Assembly: GCA_023150475.1 (NCBI GenBank)
Contig: JAKLKU010000002.1
Coordinates: forward strand, 248,001 to 312,000
DNA: 64,000 nt
Source: Planctomycetota bacterium
GTDB lineage: Bacteria > Planctomycetota > UBA1135 > GCA-002686595
Reading direction: 5' to 3'
A program made the position numbers and the translations under genes. Positions 8,916 through 18,242 of the stretch are shown here, in pieces. The notes beneath the pieces are model-generated. The model made no database searches. It saw only the letters and a program-made list of their open reading frames with translations, and was not told where the DNA came from. Within the stretch, counting starts at the first letter, position 1; every line of letters starts with the position of its first letter.

Positions 8916-10055
8916 ATGGCGAACGTCATGCTCGACAAGACGGCGGACCTCGCGGGTCCCGGCGTCAGCACCTACCCCGAGATCGACAAGATCCTGCCGA
9001 GCGACTATCGCTCGCTGCTCGATCCGAAGGACACGCAGCACGCGATCACTGCGCTCAAGCGCTACATCGAAGACGGGCTCTGCAAGGAGCTCAATCTGTT
9101 CCACGTCGAAGTGCCGCTGATCGTCACGAAGGAGAGCGGCGTCAACGACTACCTCGATCGCGACGGCTCGCGCACGCCGATCGACTTCCCGTGTGGGCTC
9201 GGTTTGAAGCAACGCATGGAATGCCAGGTCGTGCAGGCCGCGACCAAGTGGAAGCGCATGGCGCTGAAGGAGTTCGACTGCAAGGTCGGCGAAGGCATCT
9301 CGACCGACATGCGCGCGGTGCGGAAGGACTACTTCCTCGATCACGATCACTCCGCGTACGTCGATCAATGGGATTGGGAGAAGCGCATCTCCGCGTCCGA
9401 TCGCAATCTCGACTACTTGAAGGACACCGTGCGGCGCATCTGGAAGGTGATCAAAGGCGCCGAGCAGCACGTGCACTCGCTCTTCCCGAAGCTGGTGAGC
9501 AAACGCCATCCCGATCTGCCCGACGAGCTCGTCTTCCTGCACGCCGAAGAGATCCTCGAGCGTTATCCGGACCTGCCGCGCAAGCAGCGCGAGACCAAGA
9601 TCGTCCAGGAGTTCCCCGCGGTCTTCATCATCGGCATCGGTTGGGTGCTCGACGACGGTTACCCGCACGAGATGCGCGCGGCCGACTACGACGATTGGGC
9701 GACCGAGACGGTCGGACCGAAGGGCCGGAAGTTCCACGGGCTCAACGGCGACATCCTGGTCTACAACCCGGTGACCAAGCGCCGGCACGAGCTCTCGTCG
9801 ATGGGCATCCGCGTGACGAAGGACTCGCTCAAGGTGCAGCTCGAGCTCACGAAGCAGACGCACTTCCTGAAGCTCCCCTACCACCAAGCGATCCTGAACG
9901 ACCAGATCCCGCTCTCGATCGGAGGCGGCATCGGTCAATCGCGGACGGCGATGCTGTTGCTGCGCAAGGCGCACCTCGGCGAAGTCAGCGTCACGGTGTG
10001 GCCGAAGGAGCTGAAGGAGATCTGCTCGAAGAAGAACATCTTCGTGCTCGAGTGA
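8916..10055 (+). CDS. asnA: Aspartate-ammonia ligase (asparagine synthetase A)
   Basis: A 379-residue cytoplasmic enzyme making asparagine from aspartate, ammonia and ATP (AMP-forming). It belongs to the class-II aminoacyl-tRNA-synthetase fold. Visible family signatures: the start of the fold YIEDGLCKELNLFHVEVPLI, the TPIDFPCG loop, KWKRMAL, the AVRKDYFLDHDHSAYVDQWDWE block, and the C-terminal IPLSIGGGIGQSRTAMLLL motif 3 with its ATP-contacting Arg. The length is a little above the E. coli enzyme (330), mainly from inserts in the middle. ATG 8916 is chosen because AAGGAG lies 6 bases before it and the preceding in-frame codons are not conserved-looking. It is divergent from the acyl-CoA synthetase gene. 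Confidence 0.92.
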   Translation: MANVMLDKTADLAGPGVSTYPEIDKILPSDYRSLLDPKDTQHAITALKRYIEDGLCKELNLFHVEVPLIVTKESGVNDYLDRDGSRTPIDFPCGLGLKQRMECQVVQAATKWKRMALKEFDCKVGEGISTDMRAVRKDYFLDHDHSAYVDQWDWEKRISASDRNLDYLKDTVRRIWKVIKGAEQHVHSLFPKLVSKRHPDLPDELVFLHAEEILERYPDLPRKQRETKIVQEFPAVFIIGIGWVLDDGYPHEMRAADYDDWATETVGPKGRKFHGLNGDILVYNPVTKRRHELSSMGIRVTKDSLKVQLELTKQTHFLKLPYHQAILNDQIPLSIGGGIGQSRTAMLLLRKAHLGEVSVTVWPKELKEICSKKNIFVLE

Positions 10056-10096
10056 GTCGTGCGCGACTGCGCGCTCGCGTGACCCTCGAGAGGCGT

Positions 10097-10120
10097 CGCC
10101 GCTCCGTTCGCGGAACGGCG
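10097..10120 (+). terminator. Possible terminator hairpin after asnA
   Basis: CGCCG-c-TCCG (10097-10106) pairs with CGGA-a-CGGCG (10111-10120) around the stable TTCG tetraloop, with one internal mismatch. No T-run follows, so the call is tentative. Confidence 0.4.
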
Positions 10121-10168
10121 GCGCCGTCGTGACCGATCGAAGCGCGGCCGCTCGCAGTGGAGGACGCC

Positions 10169-10690
10169 ATGAAGCCCAAGAAGAGCTGGCGCGAGAAGTT
10201 GGCGGAGAGCAAGGACCTGCCGAAGACGTTGCTCATACCCGCGCCTCGGCAAGTCGACGAGCTGATGCGCCGCGTGCCGCGTGGACGCGTCACGACGATC
10301 AACGAGATCCGCGCCGAGTTGGCGCGTTGCAGCGGCGTGGACACGGCGTGCCCGCTGACCACCGGCATCTTCGCGTGGATCGCAGCGCACGCCGCCGACG
10401 AATCCGCGGCGGCGGGCGAACGCACGACGACGCCCTACTGGAGGACGCTGAAGTCCGGTGGCGAGCTGAATCCCAAGTACCCAGGCGGCATCGCGCGCCA
10501 GACACGGCTGCTGCGCGGCGAAGGCCACCGCGTCGAACGCGACGGCAAGGCGTTCCGCGTGGTCGAGCACGAACGAGCGCTGTTCGCGTTCCCCGTGCGA
10601 CGCAGCAGCGCCGTGCGTCGCAGCCGCGTCGCGTCGGATGCAGGGCGGACCAACGCACGGCTCGGGCGCGGCGCGCGCGGTCGCGCGTGA
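10169..10690 (+). CDS. MGMT/alkyltransferase-like DNA-binding protein without the acceptor Cys
   Basis: A 173-residue protein resembling the DNA-binding domain of O6-alkylguanine-DNA alkyltransferases. Seen: the wing-helix start VPRGRVTTINEIRAEL, the helix TTGIFAWIAAHAADE, and KSGGELNPKYPGGIARQ, which corresponds to the 'dGxLGGYxGG' part of MGMT. Where MGMT has Pro-Cys-His-Arg, this protein has Pro89-Tyr-Trp-Arg92, so it cannot accept alkyl groups and would rather act like alkyltransferase-like proteins, which mark damage for excision repair. The tail after about residue 140 is Arg- and Ser-rich. ATG 10169 is chosen because GGAGG lies 5 bases upstream. The function as a damage sensor is inferred from the family. 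Confidence 0.7.
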   Translation: MKPKKSWREKLAESKDLPKTLLIPAPRQVDELMRRVPRGRVTTINEIRAELARCSGVDTACPLTTGIFAWIAAHAADESAAAGERTTTPYWRTLKSGGELNPKYPGGIARQTRLLRGEGHRVERDGKAFRVVEHERALFAFPVRRSSAVRRSRVASDAGRTNARLGRGARGRA

Positions 10691-10734
10691 GAGGCGTGCG
10701 GCACGGAGCTCGCCTGCGAAGCTCGCCGCGTGGA

Positions 10735-12045
10735 TCAGAACTGCTGGTCGAGCACCAGCAGCGCGAACGGATTGCCCGGCGTCTCGACGCCTTGCGTGTC
10801 GACGAAACGCGAACGCAGGATCCACACGCGTGACTCGACGCCGACGCCGAGCTCCGGCATCGGCAACGTCGTCGTCAGCACGCCGCTCGCCGGGATCTGA
10901 CCGAGGTGCAGCGCGTCGCGCAGCGCGGGATGCGCGAGGTCGTGGCCGCCGGCACCGATCCACGTCGGGGGGTACTCGATGCGCAGGTGGACGTCGTCGC
11001 CAGGCGCACCGCGGAACGTGAGCGTCGCGAACTGCCCTTCGCGGCGCACGACCGAGCCCGTGAACGACCGCGCCGGGCCCGTGAGCGGCACGTTGGTTCC
11101 GTTGTTGATCGCGACCGTCTGGCCGGGCGCGCCGTTGCTGCCGCTCGGGCCCCAATAGCCGCTGCCACCGAAGCCGAGCGCGCCGCCCAGCAGAGTCGAC
11201 GCGCGCCACTCGAAACGCGGATCCGCGGTGCCGGGAGGAACGCTGCCGAGGAACGCGCCGTGCCCGCCGTCGCCGCCGTTGCCGGCGTAATTCCCCATGT
11301 ACGGCGGATAACCGTCCTCCTCGCCGCCGTGGCCGCCGTTGCCGCCGACGAACGACGAGCCGCTCGCGTGGACCGTGCCGTCCGGGATCTCGAGCCCGTG
11401 TCCGCCGTCGCCGCCGTCGTAACCTTCTTCGCCGTTGCTGCCGCCGTTTCCGCCGCGGAGCACGCACGCGAAGAGCGCGACGTTCGACGAACGCGCGAAG
11501 AGTGCACCGCCGCCGTGCGTCGGACTCGGCAAGAACTGCGTGGAGAGTCCATCGCCGCCGTTCAGCGTGCAACCGCTGAACACCACGTCGTCGTCGAACG
11601 CGTTCCACGCAGCGCCGCCGCCGTTCTGGTACCCGACGTTGGAGTCGAAGCCCTCGAACGTGCAGCTCTGCACGCGAATCGCTCCCGCGTCGTTGCGCGT
11701 GCGCAGCGGGTACTGACCGGCAACCGTCGCGTCGACCGTCATGCGCGACAAGACGAGGAGCTTGCCGGCGGCGAGGTTCTCGACGCGCACTTCGCCGAGC
11801 ACGATCGCCGTGCCACCGTCGTCACCGACGATGGCGAGCGCCTTGTCGTCGACGAAGAACGAAGAGTACGTCCCTGGCCTCACGACCAACGCATCGCCGT
11901 CCGCCGCTGCATCGACCGCGGCCTGGATGTCGACGAACTGACCTCCGGGTCCGACGACCCACACTTTGCCGACGCTCGGCGACGTGGTGGCGGCAGACGC
12001 GGCGAGCGCGAGCGCGCCGGCATTCAGGAAGAGCATCGGGAACAT
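10735..12045 (-). CDS. Secreted right-handed beta-helix protein, Gly-rich
   Basis: A 436-residue exported protein with a short signal peptide (hydrophobic LFLNAGALALAASAA). After it comes DIQAAVDAAADGDALVVRPGTY, the typical first rung of pectate-lyase-like right-handed beta-helix proteins, followed by repeats of strands in which small polar and Gly-rich turns (NGGGAAWN, GGNGGSNG, GGDGGHG) dominate up to about residue 280. A C-terminal segment without repeats follows. No catalytic residues for a polysaccharide lyase can be pointed to, so a surface or matrix role is as likely as an enzyme. ATG 12045 is preceded by GGAGG at a good distance. It is divergent from the next secreted-protein gene. 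Confidence 0.68.
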   Translation of the reverse strand: MFPMLFLNAGALALAASAATTSPSVGKVWVVGPGGQFVDIQAAVDAAADGDALVVRPGTYSSFFVDDKALAIVGDDGGTAIVLGEVRVENLAAGKLLVLSRMTVDATVAGQYPLRTRNDAGAIRVQSCTFEGFDSNVGYQNGGGAAWNAFDDDVVFSGCTLNGGDGLSTQFLPSPTHGGGALFARSSNVALFACVLRGGNGGSNGEEGYDGGDGGHGLEIPDGTVHASGSSFVGGNGGHGGEEDGYPPYMGNYAGNGGDGGHGAFLGSVPPGTADPRFEWRASTLLGGALGFGGSGYWGPSGSNGAPGQTVAINNGTNVPLTGPARSFTGSVVRREGQFATLTFRGAPGDDVHLRIEYPPTWIGAGGHDLAHPALRDALHLGQIPASGVLTTTLPMPELGVGVESRVWILRSRFVDTQGVETPGNPFALLVLDQQF

Positions 12046-12411
12046 GATCGAGCCTCCGTCGTGCGCTCCGTCGAATCAGAGCGGAGTTCAGGTTGCCTCG
12101 CCGGTCGGAATCCCGCCAGCGACGATCGAGACGCCGACGTGGCGTCGGTTGGACGCGGCGCGGCGCCGAAGTCCGGGGTGTTTCGGAGGCGTTCCGGCGC
12201 GTTCCATCACGAATCTGGAGCAACACGCCGACCGACTCGCGGCGGCGCTGCATCCGGTCCGTAGTGGGGCCGCGCAAGGTCCACAGCGGGTCCGCTCGCG
12301 TGGGAGCGCGCGTCGACCTGCGCACACGACCCCATCGCGCGAAGGGCGCGGCAGGGCGAGTCGTTCCTTTCGCGTTCTCGACGCGTGGCGTTCGCACGAA
12401 GGAGGTGTGGC
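12046..12411. other. Divergent intergenic region, about 366 bp
   Basis: Lies between two divergently transcribed genes for exported proteins and must hold both promoters. Shine-Dalgarno sequences are visible at both edges. I see no further gene, clear promoter hexamers or repeat. Confidence 0.5.
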
Positions 12412-13464
12412 ATGAGTGCGTCACGAATCACGGCGTTCGCAGCGGCGAGCACGGCGCTCGTCGCGCTCTCGACGGCGGCACCGACGCTCGACGGCGGCGG
12501 GGTGGTGCAAGTTTCCGCGCAATGCAACCCGTTCCTCGCGGGCCAACCGGCGGGAACGACGTCCAAGACGGACGTCGCGCCGGCGCAGTCTCCCGTGCCG
12601 CTCGCGCTCGACGTCTCGGCCTGCGCGGTCTTGCGCTTCCCGAGCGTCACAGGCGCGTGTGCGTACGGACCGGCTCACGAGCTCCTCGGCCCCGAAGGTG
12701 GCTTCGCGCAGCCGACGGCGCCCGACCTCGGCATCTCGGGCTACACGATGCCCGTGTGTGCGCTGCTCGGCGTCTTCCTGCCGGACCACACCAACCCTGG
12801 CGCGGCGCCGCCCGACCTCGACTTCTCGACCGCGGCATCGCGTGACTTCGCGGCGCTCGCGCCCGAGCTCTTCCAGACGTTCTTCATCGGCGACGGCCTG
12901 CGCAACGATGGTTCGAGCGCGCAAGCGTTCTTCGCGCCTGCAGGTGCGACGCGGCTCTTCCTAGGCATCTGCGACGGCTTCGGATGGAACAACAACGTCG
13001 GCGCATTCCAGTGCACGTACGAGCAGACGACGTGCGCGTGCGGACCGATCGCCGTCTACTGCACGGCGAAAGTGAACAGTCAGGGTTGCACGCCGACGAT
13101 TGCGTCGGCCGGCACGCCCTCGTTCAGCGGCCCGGACGATTTCTTCATCGACGCCACGAGCGTGTTGAACTACCGCGCCGGCATGTTGATCTGGAGTCGC
13201 GCGCCCGCCGCGTTGCCGTTCATGGGCGGCACGCTGTGCGTCGCGCCGCCAGTGAAGCGCACGACGCTCCAGGATTCCGCCGGCAATCCGGGAGCGGAGG
13301 ACTGCTCGGGCTCGTACTCGTTCCACATGTCGCAGAGCTACATGGACGAGCACGCGTTCGGCGTCGGCGAAACGATCTTCGTGCAGTACTGGAGTCGCGA
13401 CCCGTTGTCGTCGTCGTTCCCGGCCGGGCTCACCGACGCACTGTCGTTCAGCCGCTGCCCGTGA
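12412..13464 (+). CDS. Secreted protein with lectin-like N-terminal part and YCTAK-type C-terminal domain
   Basis: A 350-residue exported protein. ATG 12412 is supported by AAGGAGGT 5 bases upstream; the signal peptide is about residues 1-25. The N-terminal part contains YGPAHELLGPEGG, CALLGVFLPD and LFLGICDGFGWNNNVGAF, a pattern like the calcium-binding 'LxLGIxDxxxxDNxG' strands of galactose-binding PA-IL-type lectins; this likeness is by eye only. From about residue 218 comes the YCTAKVNSQGC domain found in three other places in this window. Many cysteines suggest disulfides. A carbohydrate-binding surface role is inferred. Confidence 0.65.
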   Translation: MSASRITAFAAASTALVALSTAAPTLDGGGVVQVSAQCNPFLAGQPAGTTSKTDVAPAQSPVPLALDVSACAVLRFPSVTGACAYGPAHELLGPEGGFAQPTAPDLGISGYTMPVCALLGVFLPDHTNPGAAPPDLDFSTAASRDFAALAPELFQTFFIGDGLRNDGSSAQAFFAPAGATRLFLGICDGFGWNNNVGAFQCTYEQTTCACGPIAVYCTAKVNSQGCTPTIASAGTPSFSGPDDFFIDATSVLNYRAGMLIWSRAPAALPFMGGTLCVAPPVKRTTLQDSAGNPGAEDCSGSYSFHMSQSYMDEHAFGVGETIFVQYWSRDPLSSSFPAGLTDALSFSRCP

Positions 13465-13827
13465 CGCGCGGCGTCGGCGCACACCGACGGCACGTGCTTC
13501 CGAGCGCTCGGCGCTGCCGCGCCGCCGCGCCGGCGTGCTCGGCGTGACGTCGCCTCCGCTCTGGCGCGTTCGGCGCGGCCGTGCGGCGACGCCGATGTCA
13601 CTCTCGTCGGAGCGTGGAGCCAAAATGCGGAACGACGTCCCGGATCCGCTCGCGAACTCCCCACGTGCGCGAGGAGCGGCGTAGGCTCTCGGGCGTTCGC
13701 AGCGCAGAGCGACCGGCGCTCGCGCCGAGCGAAGGTTCGACGGCGGCGGCTCGCGTCGATGCGGGGCCGCGCGTCCGTCGCGCCACGGCCTCCCGTCACC
13801 CGCACCATCGTCCACAGGAACTCTCCC
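13465..13827. other. Intergenic region, about 363 bp
   Basis: Lies between a secreted-protein gene and the aldehyde dehydrogenase gene. No gene, tRNA, repeat or convincing terminator was recognised; it should contain the promoter of the dehydrogenase operon. Confidence 0.5.
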
Positions 13828-15375
13828 ATGACCACCGCGACTCCCGCGACCGCGAAGCTCCCCGCTCTCGCCGCCGCCTTCAAGCCGGCGATTCCGATCC
13901 GTGCACGCTACGACAACTGGATCGGTGGCAAGTACGTGCCGCCGACGCGAGGACAGTACTTCACGAACCCGTCGCCCGTCACCGGCAAGCCGCTCTGCGA
14001 AGTCGCGCGTTCGACGCACGAGGACGTCGACAAGGCGCTCGACGCCGCGCACGCCGCTGCGCCCGCGTGGGGCAAGAAGTCGCCCGCCGAACGCGCGTTG
14101 ATCCTCCACAAGATCGCCGACCGCCTCGAACAGAACCTGCCGACGTTCGCGTTCATCGAGACGATGGACAACGGCAAGCCGATCCGCGAGACGACGCACG
14201 CCGACATGCCGCTCGCGATCGATCACTTCCGCTACTTCGCCGGTTGCGTGCGCGCGCAAGAGGGCACGATCGCCGTGATCGACGACGACACGATCGCCTA
14301 TCACTTCCACGAGCCGCTCGGCGTCGTCGGTCAGATCATCCCGTGGAACTTCCCGCTCCTGATGGCGACGTGGAAGCTCGCGCCGGCGCTCGCCGCGGGC
14401 AACTGTGTCGTGCTCAAGCCTGCCGAGCAGACGCCGGTCTCCGTCATGGCGTTGATGGAGCTCGTCGCGGACCTTCTGCCGCCGGGTGTCGTCAACGTCG
14501 TCCAAGGCTTCGGCGTCGAGGCGGGCAAGCCGCTCGCGTCGAGCCCGCGCATCGCGAAGATCGCGTTCACCGGCGAGACGACGACCGGGCGACTGATCAT
14601 GCAGTACGCGTCGGAGAACCTGATCCCGGTGACGCTCGAGCTCGGGGGCAAGTCGCCGAACGTCTTCTTCGCCGACGTGATGGAGGCCGACGACGACTTC
14701 TTCGACAAGGCGCTCGAAGGCTTCGCGATGTTCGCGTTGAACCAAGGCGAAGTCTGCACGTGCCCGTCGCGCGCGCTCGTGCAAGCGTCGATCTACGACA
14801 AGTTCATGGAACGCGCCGTCGCACGGACGAAGAAGATCGTCGAAGGCAACCCGCTCGATCCCGCGACCATGATCGGCGCGCAGGCTTCGAACGATCAGCT
14901 CGAGAAGATCCTGAGCTACATCGACATCGGCAAACAGGAAGGCGCGAAGGTGCTGACCGGCGGCGCGCGGCGCGTGCACGCTGGCGAACTCGCCGAGGGT
15001 TACTACGTGCAGCCGACGATCTTCGAAGGCCACAACCGCATGCGCGTCTTCCAAGAAGAGATCTTCGGGCCCGTGGTGTCCGTGACGAAGTTCAAGGACT
15101 TCGACGACGCGCTCGCGATCGCCAACGACACGCTCTATGGCCTCGGAGCCGGCGTGTGGAGCCGCGATGCGAACACTTGTTATCGCATGGGCCGCGGCAT
15201 CAAGGCCGGCCGTGTGTGGACCAACTGCTACCACGCGTATCCGGCGCACGCCGCGTTCGGCGGTTACAAGCAGTCGGGCATCGGTCGCGAGACGCACAAG
15301 ATGATGCTCGACCACTACCAACAGACGAAGAACCTGCTCGTCAGCTACAGCCCGAAGAAGCTCGGCTTCTTCTGA
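13828..15375 (+). CDS. NAD-dependent aldehyde dehydrogenase, AldB/ExaC/AcoD type
   Basis: A 515-residue cytoplasmic enzyme oxidising aldehydes to acids. Family marks: [24 protein letters not shown] at the start, the [23 protein letters not shown] coenzyme-binding block, FTGETTTGR, the general base in LELGGKSPN, and the nucleophile Cys310 in [11 protein letters not shown], with a second Cys two residues on as is usual for the AldB/ExaC group. The C-terminus has the [24 protein letters not shown] block. It is followed 30 bases later by a DUF779 gene, the partner usually found beside acetaldehyde dehydrogenases of ethanol or acetoin catabolism, which supports a role in acetaldehyde removal. ATG 13828 matches the family start. 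Confidence 0.93.
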   Translation: MTTATPATAKLPALAAAFKPAIPIRARYDNWIGGKYVPPTRGQYFTNPSPVTGKPLCEVARSTHEDVDKALDAAHAAAPAWGKKSPAERALILHKIADRLEQNLPTFAFIETMDNGKPIRETTHADMPLAIDHFRYFAGCVRAQEGTIAVIDDDTIAYHFHEPLGVVGQIIPWNFPLLMATWKLAPALAAGNCVVLKPAEQTPVSVMALMELVADLLPPGVVNVVQGFGVEAGKPLASSPRIAKIAFTGETTTGRLIMQYASENLIPVTLELGGKSPNVFFADVMEADDDFFDKALEGFAMFALNQGEVCTCPSRALVQASIYDKFMERAVARTKKIVEGNPLDPATMIGAQASNDQLEKILSYIDIGKQEGAKVLTGGARRVHAGELAEGYYVQPTIFEGHNRMRVFQEEIFGPVVSVTKFKDFDDALAIANDTLYGLGAGVWSRDANTCYRMGRGIKAGRVWTNCYHAYPAHAAFGGYKQSGIGRETHKMMLDHYQQTKNLLVSYSPKKLGFF

Positions 15376-15405
15376 GAGCTCGACGACGTTCGACTGCGTT
15401 GCGCG

Positions 15406-15789
15406 ATGGATACCGTCCGCGTCGCGATCACACCCGAGGCGTCGGCCGTGCTGCGCGAACTCGTCGCGCAGCACGGACCGGTGCTCTTCCACCAATCGGG
15501 CGGCTGTTGCGACGGCAGTTCGCCGATGTGTTATCCGGCGGGCGAGTTCAAGGTCGGCCAACGCGACGTGCACTTGGGCGACGTCGACGGGATGCCGGTC
15601 TACATCGGTGGAGCGCAGTTCGAGGCGTGGAAACACACGCAGCTCCTGATCGACGTGGTGCCCGGTCGCGGCGGCGGCTTCTCGCTCGAAGCGCCGCTCG
15701 GCGTGCGGTTCTTGACGCGTTCGCGCGTGTTCGACGAACGCGAACGAGCGTGGCTCGACGCGTGCCCGCCACGCACGGGACCGAGCTGA
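15406..15789 (+). CDS. DUF779 family protein, partner of aldehyde dehydrogenase
   Basis: A 127-residue protein with all marks of DUF779: HGPVLFHQSGGCCDGSSPMC, then GEFKVGQRDVHLGDVDG, FEAWKHTQLLIDVVPGRGGG and FSLEAPLGVRFLTRSR. The two adjacent Cys and the later Cys may bind a metal; this is inference. In many bacteria such genes sit directly beside acetaldehyde dehydrogenase genes, as here, and very likely form an operon with it (gap 30 bases). The biochemical role of the family is not established. Confidence 0.92.
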   Translation: MDTVRVAITPEASAVLRELVAQHGPVLFHQSGGCCDGSSPMCYPAGEFKVGQRDVHLGDVDGMPVYIGGAQFEAWKHTQLLIDVVPGRGGGFSLEAPLGVRFLTRSRVFDERERAWLDACPPRTGPS

Positions 15790-15849
15790 GCGCGGCGCGC
15801 GGCGCGTCACGTCGCTCGGGCGTCGAACGCGGGACTCGCGCGACCGCCC

Positions 15850-17757
15850 TCAGGGCGTCACGATCCGCAACTCGCCCGGCGCCAACGCGAGCGGCACGCG
15901 CCGCACTTCGACACCGCCCTTCGCGAGCACCAGCGAGTGCGCACGTTCGTCTCCGAGGGCGACTTCCGAGCGACCGCCGGCGAGATCGAAGAAGCCGTTG
16001 CCACTGACGATCACGTCTCCGAGCTCGAGCGTCAGCGGGAGCACACTGTCGTTCACGTCGCGAACCTGGAAGCCGTCGGCTTCGTCGGGATCCGCGAGCA
16101 CGACTTGGAAACGACATTCGAGCGACACGCGTAGCTCCAAGTGCTCGAGGTCCTCCGCCGCGTCGAGTCGCCGACGATCCTGCATCGCGATGCCGTCGCC
16201 GGCGACGAGCAGGTAGGCCCCGTTCACGCACATCGCCGGGAACTCGAACGCCCCATTCGCGTCGGTCACCGGCGCGTGCTCGACGACCAGCGGCGCGAGC
16301 AGACGTTCGTGACCGGGCGCCGCATCACGTCCTCGGAAGACGAACAAGCCGGGCACCGGCTGGCCGCGCCCGTCGACGACCCGACCCGCGACTCGACGCG
16401 GAGTTTCGCTCGACGTGAAGCGCAACACGACGTTCTCGCTGCCCGCGGCGACATCGGCGATTTCGGCGACCGCCAACGAACCGGGGTGCAGTGCGAGCAA
16501 CGCGTACTGTCGCTCGAGCAAGCCGTCGAGCCGGAACCTGCCGCCTCCGTCGGTCTCGGTTTGTCCGGCGAACGACTCCTGCACGAGCAACGACTCGACG
16601 AAGACTCCTCGGCCGAGCGGCTGCATGTCCCACGTGAACACCTTGGCGCCCGCGACGGGTCCGCCGCTCGCGTCCAGCACGCTTCCGCTGATCGAGAGCG
16701 GCGCGCCGCCGAGCACGAGCTCGATCGGCGGGCGAGCCGGCTGCGGATCGAGGTCGAGGTCGTCGAATTCGCGCGACGCCGGAAGGTGACCGAACTTCAC
16801 GGCCCAGAGCACGCCGTGCTTCGTCGCGTCGGGTAGCCGCGCGACGAAACGACCGTCGGCGGCGCTGGTCGTCTGGTCGCCGCGAGCGAACGCGACCGTC
16901 GCGCCCTCGACCGGCTCGCCGTGTTCGTCGATCACGCGACCCGTCACCGTGCGAGCGTCGGCGACCGGCCGACGCAGCGTGAACACCAAGTCGAACGTCG
17001 ACTGCGGTGGCAACGGTTCGCGGCCTTCGACGAACCCGTCGAGCCGCACGCGAGCCATCAGCCCCTCCGTCCAACCCACGTGCGGAAGCTCGAAGCGTCC
17101 ATCGTCTCCGCTGAGCGCCGTCCACCGCCGAGCCGAGGCACGCCGTTCGCCTGGCAACAGCGCTCGCGCGACATCGTCACCCATCTGGACGTCGAGCTCG
17201 GCGTGCGCGAGTGGAGTCCCCGCTTCGTCGACGACGACGCCTGCGTAGGCGCGCCGCGGTGCGACCACGATCGCACGCTCGGAGCTCGACGCGTAGATCG
17301 GCAGCACCGTGGTCAGCTCGTCGGACTCGGCGATGAGCTCCGCCCACGTCGTGTCCGTCCACACGAACTCGCCGGCCGCATCGGTGCGCGCGAGCGGCTG
17401 CGCGGGCCGTTGCGCGTCGAACGGTACGGCCCGCAGCACCTGGATGTCGGCGACACGGCGTCCGAGCGCGTCTTGCACGCGCCCTCGCTGCTCGTCCGCC
17501 GCTTCCGTCGCAGACGGGTCCTGCGTGCGGTCATCGGTCGCTTGGAGGGCGCCGGTACCGACCTCTGCGCCGGCGCGCTCGGCGATTCCCGTCGGAGCGG
17601 CGACGTCCCGCGGGGTGGAGCGAGTGACTTCGTGCGGCAACGCGCTCGCGCCGACCGTCGTGTCGCCGGAACGCATGGACCACCAAGCGATGCCCGCGCA
17701 GACCGCGACGAGCCACAGAGCGAAGACGAGGAGCGGCGATCGATTCGGAATTCGCAT
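15850..17757 (-). CDS. Membrane-anchored protein with repeated carboxypeptidase-regulatory-like domains
   Basis: A 635-residue protein starting at ATG 17757 with a basic N-terminus and one hydrophobic helix (about 9-26, LLVFALWLVAVCAGIAWW) that anchors or exports it. The rest is a string of beta-sandwich domains of the carboxypeptidase D regulatory type: each has a core like 'VTGRVIDEHGEPVEGATVAFA...TSAADGRF', 'ISGSVLDASGGPVAGAKVF' or 'VAGRVVDGRGQPVPGLFVF'. At least five such units are visible. No enzyme motif is present. The same domain type makes up the extracytoplasmic part of the sigma-factor fusion at 34049 and the protein at 37052, so these may be related parts of surface sensing or adhesion; that link is inference. 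Confidence 0.72.
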   Translation of the reverse strand: MRIPNRSPLLVFALWLVAVCAGIAWWSMRSGDTTVGASALPHEVTRSTPRDVAAPTGIAERAGAEVGTGALQATDDRTQDPSATEAADEQRGRVQDALGRRVADIQVLRAVPFDAQRPAQPLARTDAAGEFVWTDTTWAELIAESDELTTVLPIYASSSERAIVVAPRRAYAGVVVDEAGTPLAHAELDVQMGDDVARALLPGERRASARRWTALSGDDGRFELPHVGWTEGLMARVRLDGFVEGREPLPPQSTFDLVFTLRRPVADARTVTGRVIDEHGEPVEGATVAFARGDQTTSAADGRFVARLPDATKHGVLWAVKFGHLPASREFDDLDLDPQPARPPIELVLGGAPLSISGSVLDASGGPVAGAKVFTWDMQPLGRGVFVESLLVQESFAGQTETDGGGRFRLDGLLERQYALLALHPGSLAVAEIADVAAGSENVVLRFTSSETPRRVAGRVVDGRGQPVPGLFVFRGRDAAPGHERLLAPLVVEHAPVTDANGAFEFPAMCVNGAYLLVAGDGIAMQDRRRLDAAEDLEHLELRVSLECRFQVVLADPDEADGFQVRDVNDSVLPLTLELGDVIVSGNGFFDLAGGRSEVALGDERAHSLVLAKGGVEVRRVPLALAPGELRIVTP

Positions 17758-18242
17758 GTTCGTCGGGAGCTTACGCTGCCCGAAACTCGAGGACACGGTG
17801 GGAAGCCTCCGCAAGCCGGAGTGCGTAGGCCGTGGCGCGAGCTCGTCCGCTCCCGACGCATACTGCCACTCCTCGTTGTTCCGAAAATCGAAGTCGGGGC
17901 GCAACCGTTTCGGCGGAACGAAGTCCTTGTCAGGTGGCCCGGCAGTGTCGCGCCCGTGAGGCGCTGTCGTGACCGTGAGGCGGAGCCCGCAAAGTGGCGT
18001 GCGCCGAGCCGGCGGCCAAGCGCTCGCATTCGCGCGTGAACGCAATCGTCCCGGCGTGTGCGCGTCGCGCGCGAGGTTCGTCGCGAGGAGCGCGCGGCCG
18101 GAGCACGACTCGAGCACGCGGGAGGCGCCGGAAGCGGCGCTGCGCGTGCCAGGCGGCCGTTTTCGCGATCGACGCGACGAGACCAATTGCGCGGACGGCC
18201 GCCGCGGACCTCGGCACGCGCGTGCGCGCCCGCTCGGCGTGG
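17758..18242. other. Intergenic region, about 485 bp, containing dispersed repeat copy A
   Basis: Lies between two minus-strand genes. It holds the minus-strand repeat copy at 17857-17940. I see no gene in it; the reading frames that cross it look like chance extensions of neighbouring frames. Confidence 0.55.
17857..17940 (-). repeat. Dispersed 84-bp repeat, copy A
   Basis: Read on the minus strand it begins GGGCCACCTGACAAGGACTT and ends AACGAGGAGTGGCAGTATGCG minus its first base. Ungapped comparison by eye with copy B (22863-22946) gives about 59 of 84 identical bases, including the near-identical ends and the core GGTTGC. It lies 100 bases upstream of the gene starting at 17757. Confidence 0.7.

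Noticed and set aside
11000..11500. CRISPR array, suggested by the repeated GCCGCCGTTGCCGCC-like units
   Set aside because: The units are the Gly-rich coding repeats of the beta-helix protein on the minus strand, with variable spacing and no spacers.
12961..15810. A 949-codon minus-strand frame opposite the aldehyde dehydrogenase
   Set aside because: The plus strand carries a clear enzyme with all catalytic residues; the opposite frame has no recognisable pattern.
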